Source: Ruminococcus sp. UBA3767
Lineage (GTDB): Bacteria; Bacillota; Clostridia; Oscillospirales; Ruminococcaceae
Direction: 5' to 3'
NCBI GenBank assembly: GCA_002371625.1
Contig: DFFV01000035.1
Coordinates: 1-20,755, forward strand
DNA length: 20,755 nucleotides
Position numbers and translations under genes: made by a program. Position 1 is the stretch's first letter; the number at the start of each line of letters is the position of its first letter. Below are positions 16,301 through 20,755 of the stretch, in pieces. The notes beneath the pieces were generated by a model. It had not been told where the DNA came from. It ran no database searches and saw only the letters and a program-made list of their open reading frames with translations.

Positions 16301-17323
16301 GAAATAGTTCCAAAGACCTGTGATCGCTTCATCGGGGAAGTCGAAGATAAAAGTATCTTGCGTAAATGTTGTTTCTTTTCTATATTTGTATCCATGCGCC
16401 GTATCATTATAATCATCTATTGAATAGGAAGCCTTCCAGTAGTTCAGCCGCATTCCATCGGGTTGGCGGCTATCAGAAAGCATAACACCAAGCTTTTCGC
16501 CTAAAGGTATGTTATTGGCACTTATGCCTGTTTTTTCGCCATTGATTAAGATCGATCCATCAGCTGCCGTCGATGCAGTTCTTTCGCAAGCTGTATTGTT
16601 GATTCGGCTTCTATGGCTGAGTATCTCAACGGTTTTAGCATTATTGCCGTTTTTATCAGTAATAAACAATTCATCACTTGAGCTGCTTTTGGTTATTATT
16701 TTTGCTTCGGCTGGTGTGATGATCTCACAGTTATTGAGTATAATACCATAATAATTGCCAACAGCCAGTAGATTTGTCTGTACGTCAACATTTGAATTGT
16801 CAATTGTAAGCTTATTGCTGTTGCACAAACCGTAAATTCCGAAATAATTGCTGGCTATACTGATGTCGGCATTTTTTATGGTAACATCTTTAGCATTAGA
16901 ATAAATACCGGCATATTTGCTCTGCAGCGTCAGCTTGCCATTTCCCGTGATAGTTGTATCGGCATTGCAGCGAATAGCTGAATAATTCGTATTTGTTACA
17001 GTTATCTTTACATCATTATCGACTCTGATAGTCACAGCTTTGTTTACAGTGATACCATCAAAATTTGTATCAACAGTAATATCTTTTTTGAGTATCAGCG
17101 TGTTGGTATCGGGATCATAAGCGGCTTCATTATTGCCTTTGCGGAGAATATCGTCCTTGGTCTCGTCCGTTACCCTGATGCCTGACACTTTAAGGTCATA
17201 GTATACCTCCGCACTGGCTGTTATACTTGTGCTGTCCGTAAATGTGTTTTCGGGCAGCATTGCTGCTGAGCCAAACAGCAGACAAGCTGCAAGTGTCAGG
17301 CTCAGAAATCGTTTCTTCTTCAT
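13376..17323 (-). CDS. Secreted beta-helix / CTxxG cysteine-rich repeat / CWB2 surface protein
   Basis: A 1315-residue secreted protein. Residues 1-38 are a signal peptide (KKKRFLSLTLAACLLFGSAA) very like that of the solute-binding fusion protein. About 40-230 looks like a right-handed beta-helix (ITVNKAVTIRVDNDVKITV, TTITGNGKLTLQ, VTIKNADISIAS, LTIDNSNVDVQT). About 370-1000 is a run of some 12 good and several decayed repeats of about 40 residues, P-T-C-T-x-x-G-x6-C-x2-C, each followed by LGHxxxxW or similar. The last 300 residues or so are three CWB2 repeats (RLAGAGRYETAV, RIAGATRFETAT, RVFGANRFETCV). It is probably a wall-bound adhesin or extended stalk. The three cysteines per repeat could make disulfides or hold metal. 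Start: AAAGGAGG 9 bases upstream. The promoter is at 17370-17398. Confidence 0.88.
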   Translation of the reverse strand: MKKKRFLSLTLAACLLFGSAAMLPENTFTDSTSITASAEVYYDLKVSGIRVTDETKDDILRKGNNEAAYDPDTNTLILKKDITVDTNFDGITVNKAVTIRVDNDVKITVTNTNYSAIRCNADTTITGNGKLTLQSKYAGIYSNAKDVTIKNADISIASNYFGIYGLCNSNKLTIDNSNVDVQTNLLAVGNYYGIILNNCEIITPAEAKIITKSSSSDELFITDKNGNNAKTVEILSHRSRINNTACERTASTAADGSILINGEKTGISANNIPLGEKLGVMLSDSRQPDGMRLNYWKASYSIDDYNDTAHGYKYRKETTFTQDTFIFDFPDEAITGLWNYFKDNDIDLSTYDWSKIKFKIYFTPVYVNCEHENVTLHEAKAETCTQDGNIKYYKCEDCKLCFTDEALTIKIAEKDTVIPSKWHEWGETVYEWEPDGSACTATRICKKDPTHIETETAAAYRPGHKAATCTQDGSDTYLAIFDNPAFKRQEKVIVVKASGHKWGDWVTKIKPTCTENGEKWRKCSVCDEYETDDIEKLGHRFGEWSVLYSATCTSDGMRGHICTVCSTYETETIEKLGHNYKDTVVKPTCTQRGYTRHGCTRCSDGYNYAYTDALGHKYGEWQILRQPTCAEPGLGEHTCSVCHITSRETIDKLSEHSFGDWQIKVKPTCTYDGYKERTCSVCRFTERETIDKLSAHTFGDWQIKVKPTCTYEGIKTRTCSSCFYVETAAIEKLGHNYKTQIINPTCTDKGYTLHKCSECGSSYKDTYKDATGHSFGKWTTTTEPTCTAKGVETRTCSECKKAETRDVNALGHDYVASIIPPTCTSKGYTNHKCTRCKDEYNDTETQMTAHSFGDWRETTAPTCTAKGVETRTCSECKKTETRDVNALGHDYKATVVAPTCTQRGYTNHKCSRCNDEYQDNVTEVIAHTFSEWSVTKKPTCTEKGIESRKCEKCNETETRNIDALGHKWSEWKTTAFDVAKGTSTQTRTCSVCNKAETKTTKNAIQRLAGAGRYETAVEISKAGFPDGSDTVVLAYGLNYADALAGVSLAKAKNAPILLTNLKTLPAETLAEIKRLKAKNVIILGGTGAVGKEVEAALNKEGLKTERIAGATRFETATKIAQKMQVLNDNKAPEDIFFVYAFNSADALSVSAVAAVKGAPVIYLKTTGDLDDATAAYLKSIKGSVKNAYVIGGEGVISKDMMKKTRNALGVTPVRVFGANRFETCVAVNNRFSDVLDGDMLCVATGMDFPDALAGGVYAAINKAPLFLINGKAITPQLSDEQKAYLKTKAAGKITAFGGTGVVPDNHIADIAKNSI
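15189..15354 (-). repeat. Near-identical adjacent CTxxG repeat units at DNA level
   Basis: 46 bases at 15189-15234 recur without change at 15309-15354, exactly 120 bases (40 codons) away. They encode the IKVKPTCTY part of two neighbouring CTxxG units. The identity implies recent unit duplication or gene conversion inside the gene. Confidence 0.9.
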
Positions 17324-17342
17324 TAGTGATTACCTCCTTTTT

Positions 17343-17368
17343 ATTTTGTTGTATTCTTTCAACAAAAT
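17343..17368. promoter_or_regulatory. Candidate operator: 9-bp inverted repeat over the transcription start
   Basis: ATTTTGTTG (17343-17351) and CAACAAAAT (17360-17368) are perfect complements with an 8-base gap. They lie immediately after the -10 box of the CTxxG gene, over the predicted transcription start, and ahead of its ribosome site. It could be an operator or a short 5' hairpin. Confidence 0.55.
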
Positions 17369-17369
17369 T

Positions 17370-17398
17370 ATTATACCATCACCTGCACTGTTTGTCAA
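17370..17398 (-). promoter_or_regulatory. Promoter of the CTxxG-repeat gene
   Basis: The minus strand reads TTGACA (17393-17398), 17 bases, TATAAT (17370-17375), with TGG before -10: nearly consensus. Confidence 0.88.
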
Positions 17399-17417
17399 TA
17401 TTGTGACACACAGTATA

Positions 17418-17447
17418 TTTACAAAATATTTGTGCACAATGTATAAT
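17418..17447 (+). promoter_or_regulatory. Promoter of the XRE regulator with internal palindrome
   Basis: TTTACA (17418-17423), 18 bases, TATAAT (17442-17447). The spacer contains the perfect palindrome TTGTGCACAA (17430-17439), a likely binding site for the regulator itself. The predicted transcription start (about 17454) falls on or just before the first start codons, so the mRNA may be leaderless. A weaker alternative, TTGTCA-16-TATATT (17392-17419), overlaps the divergent -35 box. Confidence 0.65.
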
Positions 17448-17463
17448 AAAAGCGGTGATGCAA

Positions 17464-17817
17464 ATGAATAATGGCAGAATAGCCCCTGATTATAACGCTA
17501 TTGGCGAAAAAATACGCAGCCGCAGGGCAAAGCTGGGAATGAGTCAAGAGCAGCTTGCAGACCTTTGCGGCATAACTCCCTCATATATCGGGCACATCGA
17601 GCGTGGCTCACGGCAGCTTTCTCTCAACACGGCGATAAGCATTTCGACCGTGCTGGAAATAAGCCTTGATTATCTTCTGCTTGATGTTAAAGACCAGAAC
17701 AGTGATGCAGATGTTCTGCAAAGCATTTCAGCAGAGCTTAAAAACCATTCACCCGAGCAGGTGGGCAAATTCCTCAGCACGATCAAAATTTTAGCGGAGA
17801 ATATTGACGAAATGTAA
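17464..17817 (+). CDS. XRE/Cro-family transcriptional regulator
   Basis: A 117-residue DNA-binding protein. Residues about 8-65 form the HTH_3 fold: IGEKIRSRRAKLGMSQEQLADLCG is helices 1-2, ITPSYIGHIERGSRQLSLNTAISI is the recognition helix and following turn, and VLEISLDYLLL ends the domain. The acidic C-terminal 50 residues probably dimerise. Possible starts are GTG 17455, ATG 17458 and ATG 17464, all in frame; I give the last because GGTG lies 6 bases upstream of it, but the promoter position leaves almost no leader. It is divergent from the CTxxG surface gene and shares the regulatory region with it, so control of that gene is a reasonable guess. Confidence 0.9.
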   Translation: MNNGRIAPDYNAIGEKIRSRRAKLGMSQEQLADLCGITPSYIGHIERGSRQLSLNTAISISTVLEISLDYLLLDVKDQNSDADVLQSISAELKNHSPEQVGKFLSTIKILAENIDEM

Positions 17818-17820
17818 AAA

Positions 17821-17857
17821 ATCCTCCTACGGTGATTATACCATGGGAGGATCTTTT
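17821..17857. terminator. Bidirectional terminator between XRE and kinase genes
   Basis: ATCCTCC (17821-17827) pairs with GGAGGAT (17846-17852), with GGT/ACC inside. CTTTTTG follows on the plus strand and TTTTTTAC on the minus strand. It serves the convergent XRE and kinase genes. Confidence 0.8.
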
Positions 17858-17887
17858 TGTCTTATGCTGTCAGCATAATTTGTTTAT

Positions 17888-18652
17888 TTAACGAAAGTGC
17901 GAAAGCACATCTTCGGCGGAATCAAAGCGTTTTTCGGGGCTGATATTGGTGGCTTTAACGATGAACCTGCCGAGCTTGCCCTTTGTAAACAGCTTTACCG
18001 ATGGGTGCTCGCCTGTGACAAGTTTATTTGCAAGAATGCCAAGTGCGTAAATGTCGCTTCTGCCGTCGGTCTGTGCAAGACCGAACTGTTCGGGCGGGGC
18101 GTAGGTCGCTGTGCCAAGCAGCACGGTATCACGGTTTTTACCCTGCGTGTAAATTTTAGATATGTCAAAGTCGGTCAGTTTCACAGTGCCGTTTGCGGTC
18201 AGCAGAACGTTATCCTCTTTGACATCACGGTGGACGATACCGAGCGAATGCAGCACATAAAGTGCCTTTGCAAGCTGTACAATTACCCGCTGCGCACCCT
18301 GCTGCTTCATGGGAACAAGCTGCGAAAGGCTGATGCCCTCTATATACTCTTCAAGGATATAGGTGTAGTCCTGTTCTGTGACAACATCAAATATCTGCAC
18401 AAGGTTTTCGTGGCTTACGCCTGAGAGTCTGCGATAAACTTCGGTGTTAGTTCCGCTTTTCAGTTTTCGCACGACCATATCCCTGCCGAGCTTATTGTTG
18501 CGATAACGTATCAGCTCGCTGCCCTGCTTGCTGCCAAGCACAGACACAAGCGTATATTCGGTTCTGAGTATTTCCGAAAAGTTTATACTACCGCCCCCTT
18601 GTAAAAGCTGAGAAAGTGTGATATTATCTGAATGTGATGCAAAAATCTTCAA
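17888..18652 (-). CDS. Eukaryotic-like serine/threonine protein kinase, cytosolic
   Basis: A 254-residue single kinase domain with no membrane segment or PASTA repeats. Visible motifs: a degenerate glycine loop (VLGSKQGSELI), the ATP-binding lysine in MVVRKLK, HRDVKEDN (catalytic loop), LTDFDIS (DFD in place of DFG; the metal-binding Asp is kept), GTATYAPPEQFG (APE-like) and SDIYALGILANKLVTGEHP. It should be an active kinase. The start is uncertain. The frame opens at TTG 18652, which has no ribosome site. A strong AAGGGGGCGG at 18591-18600 lies 4 bases before an in-frame ATA (18586), just where the kinase fold begins. It is divergent from the small HTH-like gene, whose promoter lies inside this reading frame. 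Targets are unknown; the neighbouring HTH and zinc-ribbon proteins are candidates. Confidence 0.87.
   Translation of the reverse strand: MKIFASHSDNITLSQLLQGGGSINFSEILRTEYTLVSVLGSKQGSELIRYRNNKLGRDMVVRKLKSGTNTEVYRRLSGVSHENLVQIFDVVTEQDYTYILEEYIEGISLSQLVPMKQQGAQRVIVQLAKALYVLHSLGIVHRDVKEDNVLLTANGTVKLTDFDISKIYTQGKNRDTVLLGTATYAPPEQFGLAQTDGRSDIYALGILANKLVTGEHPSVKLFTKGKLGRFIVKATNISPEKRFDSAEDVLSHFR
18599..18627 (+). promoter_or_regulatory. Promoter of the HTH-like gene, inside the kinase 5' end
   Basis: TTGTAA (18599-18604), 17 bases, TATTAT (18622-18627) with TGA before -10. The complementary strand of the same -10 reads TAATAT and could serve the kinase, so the two units may compete for polymerase. 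Confidence 0.6.
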
Positions 18653-18667
18653 AAGGAGTGATCTTAC

Positions 18668-19090
18668 ATGAACAAATCCACCGACGAACTGCTTGACGAG
18701 ATAAAGTCTGCCAACACTATAGACGAATATCTTGATGAAAACTCCGAGAGCATATCACCCCAAAAAGTGTCTGAAATGCTTGAGGCACTTGTTGAACAGA
18801 AAGGTCTTATCAAATCAGAGATAATAGCAAAGTCCGAGATAAGCCAGGTATACGCCTATCAGATATTTTCGGGCGTTAAGGAAGCTCCGAGCCGTGATAA
18901 AGTGCTTTCTCTGCTTATTGCCATGGAGATTTCGCTTGATGAGGTGCAGAGCTTTTTAAAGCTGTCGGGCTATCCGTTTTTGTATGCTAAACATAAGCGT
19001 GACAGCATTATCATTTTCTGCATACAAAACCGCAAAACTGTTGTTGAAACGAACAACGAGCTTTATTCTCACGGCGAAGCAACACTATGA
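18668..19090 (+). CDS. Small helix-turn-helix-like protein paired with the kinase
   Basis: A 140-residue cytosolic protein. Residues 1-45 are acidic and helical. About 47-105 reads as a lambda-repressor-like HTH: IKSEIIAKSEISQVYAYQIFSGVKEAPSRDKVLSLLIAMEISLDEVQSFLKLSG. The tail AKHKRDSIIIFCIQNRKTVVETNNELYSHG is a short helical extension. The HTH assignment rests on pattern only. The start ATG has AAAGGAG with 9-base spacing. The kinase TTG lies 15 bases away on the opposite strand, and the stop overlaps the zinc-ribbon gene by 6 bases. From memory, HTH proteins of this form next to a Ser/Thr kinase recur in Clostridia, which suggests a regulator controlled by phosphorylation. No direct evidence for that is in the sequence. 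Confidence 0.75.
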   Translation: MNKSTDELLDEIKSANTIDEYLDENSESISPQKVSEMLEALVEQKGLIKSEIIAKSEISQVYAYQIFSGVKEAPSRDKVLSLLIAMEISLDEVQSFLKLSGYPFLYAKHKRDSIIIFCIQNRKTVVETNNELYSHGEATL

Positions 19091-19903
19091 TTTTTTTGCG
19101 CTGATACTGTATTCGCTGAAACCAAGCTCGGGCATATTTCTGCTCATTATCTCAAAGGAATAGCCGTTCTCGGTAAATGTACTGTTCCTGCCGTTGAGAT
19201 CACAGCCGAAAAGTATCTCTCCCAGTGCGGAAAGTATCTCTTTGGTGTGAGGTTCGTTTGCGTCATAGGAGACATGACCGATGCGGAAATAAATATTCAC
19301 GTTCCCGTTTTTATCAGTCCCGATATTTATTGAAGCACCGCTTTTGTCGGTAAAGGACAGCGTTGTAGTGTCTGCGTCCTGTTCGGCTTTAATGTCTTGT
19401 GCACCGCCGATCCCGAAATACTTCGGACTGTGGGCGGAGCACCAGTTGTTTATCCCAGCTGCAAGAGTTTGGGGATCTGACGTGCTTTTAAACGTTTGCT
19501 TGTTCTGCGGACTGACCGAAGTAGTCTGTGTTTCAGATGTAATCTCCTGCGAAGCCGTAGTTTCATCGGGCACTGCGGAAGTCGTTGTGCTTGTCGTTTG
19601 CTTTCTTTGCAGGCTTTCGGCAGAACTCTGCGTTTGCGAAACATCGGCACTTACTGAAGTGTCGGTGTTTTTATTCTGTGCGGATATACCATCACCGCTG
19701 TTTTTTGCAAAAATACAATAACCGCACGCCGCCACAACAGCACACGCACACACAGCTATAACTATAACATATCGCTTTTTTCTATTTCCCAACTGTTTTA
19801 AATCAACGTTTTCAGTCTGCACGAGCGTTGTCATGCAATGCGGACAGAACCGCATACCTTCGGGGATCTCACCACCGCAGTGAGGACATCTGATATCAGC
19901 CAT
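19085..19903 (-). CDS. Zinc-ribbon single-pass membrane protein with S/T-rich linker
   Basis: A 272-residue protein. Residues 4-24 form a zinc ribbon of two CPHC-type knuckles (IRCPHCGGEIPEGMRFCPHC). About 44-67 is one membrane segment (YVIVIAVCACAVVAACGYCIFA), preceded by the positive RKKR, so the ribbon should be in the cytosol and the rest outside. About 70-150 is a Ser/Thr/Gln-rich linker without structure. About 150-272 is an extracellular domain I cannot name (INNWCSAHSPKYFGIGG near its start; YFRIGHVSYDANEPHTKEIL inside). The start has GAGGTG upstream, and the promoter is at 19932-19960. It overlaps the HTH-like gene tail to tail. With the kinase and HTH protein it could form a trans-membrane signalling set; this is inference from position. 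Confidence 0.8.
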   Translation of the reverse strand: MADIRCPHCGGEIPEGMRFCPHCMTTLVQTENVDLKQLGNRKKRYVIVIAVCACAVVAACGYCIFAKNSGDGISAQNKNTDTSVSADVSQTQSSAESLQRKQTTSTTTSAVPDETTASQEITSETQTTSVSPQNKQTFKSTSDPQTLAAGINNWCSAHSPKYFGIGGAQDIKAEQDADTTTLSFTDKSGASINIGTDKNGNVNIYFRIGHVSYDANEPHTKEILSALGEILFGCDLNGRNSTFTENGYSFEIMSRNMPELGFSEYSISAKKS

Positions 19904-19931
19904 ATCACACCTCTTGAATCATATTAAGACC

Positions 19932-19960
19932 ATTATAGCATCACTGGCAGTTTTTTGCAA
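19932..19960 (-). promoter_or_regulatory. Promoter of the zinc-ribbon membrane protein gene
   Basis: The minus strand reads TTGCAA (19955-19960), 17 bases, TATAAT (19932-19937). The leader is about 20 bases and contains AAGAGGTG. Confidence 0.8.
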
Positions 19961-20037
19961 GATGGAAGTACTATGTCGCCGAACAAACCGAATAAAAAAA
20001 TATATAAAAGTATAATTTGCAAAAAATCTGTTTGCGT

Positions 20038-20122
20038 TGTTCGTTTTCTGTTCGTTTTTGTTCGTTTTGCAAGATCGCCAGAAAAGTCCGTATCAGCGCT
20101 GAATACTGTGCTTGTTCGTTTT
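20038..20122 (+). repeat. TGTTCGTTTT direct repeats (iteron-like)
   Basis: TGTTCGTTTT occurs at 20038-20047, 20049-20058, 20059-20068 and 20113-20122. The first three starts are 11 and 10 bases apart, one helical turn each. Copies three and four share TTGTTCGTTTTGC. They lie directly before the integrase remnant and could be arm-type binding sites of that recombinase. The AT-rich stretch before them (19990-20035) has no gene I can support. Confidence 0.7.
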
Positions 20123-20531
20123 GCTTGGTGAAAAACAGAGATACCCCCTGACCTGCAAGATCAATCAAAAAATGTGGTCGGAGAGGTTTTTAAATGTGGT
20201 GTTCAAACAGGCGGATAAGGAAATGATAATCCCGTACAATCCTGCATCAAAGGCTACACCGCCGAAAGTTAAACGAAGCAAGGTCAACTTCTTTGAGCTT
20301 GACCAGCTCGAACAGATACAGGAGGAAGTGGACAAATTGCCGATAAAGTGGCGGACTATCATTCATCTTCTGATGATAACAGGCTGCCGCAGGCTCGGGC
20401 ACAGCAGGGTAAGCACCACGACGGATATTTACAGTCATATGCTCAAAGAATCCGATGAGATATCCGCAGAGCAGCTTGCCGATGTGATGCTGAGACGAAA
20501 AAATATAAAGGCGACTACAAAGGCAGGATAA
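20112..20531 (+). pseudogene. Tyrosine-family site-specific integrase, remnant with internal deletion
   Basis: An open frame whose homology begins near FLNVVFKQADKEMIIPYNPAS (end of the core-binding domain) and continues to IIHLLMITGCRR, catalytic box I with its arginine. It then jumps directly to LGHSRVSTTTDIYSHM, the box II end with the nucleophile tyrosine in DIYSH. Normally about 80-100 residues lie between them, including the active-site lysine and the HxxR motif; these are missing through an in-frame deletion at about 20393. The N-terminal arm-binding part is also absent. The TTG opening at 20112 is only the edge of the frame and overlaps a TGTTCGTTTT repeat. It should be inactive. It probably came from a conjugative element or prophage of the Tn916/phage integrase type beside a tRNA gene. 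Confidence 0.88.
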
Positions 20532-20566
20532 CACAATATGAAAATATGAAACTGACAAAATAGCGC

Positions 20567-20592
20567 AGCAGCGGCACTTATGTGTCGCTGCT
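20567..20592 (+). terminator. Hairpin after the integrase remnant
   Basis: AGCAGCGGCAC pairs with GTGTCGCTGCT (11 bp, one G-T) over the loop TTAT, followed by TTCGTGTCATTTG, a weak T-tract. It is probably the old integrase terminator. Confidence 0.6.
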
Positions 20593-20631
20593 TTCGTGTC
20601 ATTTGTCAAAATAGTGCCCTAATAGTGCCCT
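20586..20631 (+). repeat. Right copy of the 43-base repeat with an 11-bp tandem duplication
   Basis: 20586-20628 matches 13192-13234 at 39 of 43 bases. Within it AATAGTGCCCT is repeated perfectly in tandem (20610-20620 and 20621-20631). It begins 54 bases after the integrase remnant, where an element end or attachment site might be expected. Confidence 0.65.
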
Positions 20632-20645
20632 GAAAACCAATTTTT

Positions 20646-20688
20646 GCATAAAAAATACCGTTCCTGATTTTCATCAAGAACGGTATTT
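20646..20688 (-). terminator. Terminator of the tRNA-Arg gene
   Basis: AAATACCGTTC (20653-20663) pairs with GAACGGTATTT (20678-20688), and TGAT/ATCA extends the stem inside. On the minus strand it ends in TTTTTATGC, 26 bases after the tRNA 3' end. Confidence 0.85.
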
Positions 20689-20713
20689 GCCGTATTTACG
20701 GCGTTTTATGAAG

Positions 20714-20755
20714 TGCGCCGGAAGGGACTCGAACCCCCGACCTACTGGTTCGTAG
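20714..20755 (-). tRNA. tRNA-Arg (anticodon ACG), 3' part only
   Basis: The minus strand reads CTACGAA (anticodon loop, ACG), CCAGT (anticodon stem), variable loop AGGTC, T-arm with TTCGAGT loop, acceptor CCGGCGC and discriminator A. No CCA is encoded. The 5' half lies beyond the window. The integrase remnant beside its 3' end fits the usual use of tRNA genes as integration targets. Confidence 0.88.

Noticed and set aside
15707..16423. Open frame of 238 codons on the plus strand within the CTxxG gene
   Set aside because: It is a shadow of the repeat-coding strand with no ribosome site or recognisable domain.
17888..18652. Kinase as a dead pseudokinase because DFG is replaced by DFD
   Set aside because: The metal-binding Asp of the motif, the HRD Asp and Asn, and the ATP-binding Lys are all present; glycine at the third position is not essential.
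20714..20755. Second copy of the tRNA-Arg 3' end inside the window as an att site
   Set aside because: I looked for the T-arm and acceptor sequence elsewhere on both strands and did not see it, so no tRNA-derived direct repeat can be claimed here.

Overview
The window looks like a chromosomal segment from a Gram-positive anaerobe of the Clostridia, most probably a gut or rumen Ruminococcus or close Oscillospiraceae relative. The reasons are the PPDK terminus, many TTGACA-17-TATAAT promoters with AGGAGG ribosome sites, CWB2-anchored surface proteins built from leucine-rich and CTxxG repeats, and an HTH/Ser-Thr kinase pair. This genus call is from recollection of family distributions, not from a search.

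Layout. (1) 1-341 is the 3' end of ppdK, followed by a terminator. (2) 479-3062 is a leftward group: two aldo/keto reductases from a strong promoter at 3034-3062, then a TetR-type regulator with its own promoter and a perfect 12-bp palindrome in its leader. (3) 3141-6439 is a rightward three-gene operon: a free-standing NRPS-type condensation enzyme with intact HHxxxD, a small acyl carrier protein, and an acyl-AMP ligase whose start overlaps the carrier gene. It looks like a minimal acyl-activating and acyl-transferring pathway of unknown product. (4) Facing it across a shared bidirectional terminator is a 38-codon gene (6498-6614). Its promoter carries the same 15-base block around -10 as the operon promoter.

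(5) 6711-17323 holds three large secreted proteins, each with three CWB2 cell-wall-binding repeats but different sensor or adhesin modules. One has leucine-rich repeats, an EF-hand loop and SLH-like repeats. One has BspA-type leucine-rich repeats and a C-terminal ABC-type solute-binding domain. One has a predicted beta-helix and about a dozen cysteine-rich CTxxG repeats. (6) 17455-19903 is a compact regulatory stretch: an XRE repressor, a cytosolic Ser/Thr kinase, a small HTH-like protein divergent from the kinase by about 15 bp, and a zinc-ribbon membrane protein that overlaps the HTH gene tail to tail.

(7) 19960-20755 is recombination debris beside a tRNA-Arg(ACG) gene: helically phased TGTTCGTTTT repeats, a tyrosine integrase with an internal deletion, and a 43-base sequence with a second copy at 13.19 kb. 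The two copies bracket the third surface protein and the kinase cluster and may be scars of one or more integrated elements.

The main candidates for undescribed biology are the condensation/ACP/ligase operon with its possibly co-regulated peptide, and the solute-binding protein tethered to the wall through CWB2 repeats. All functions are read from sequence motifs alone.
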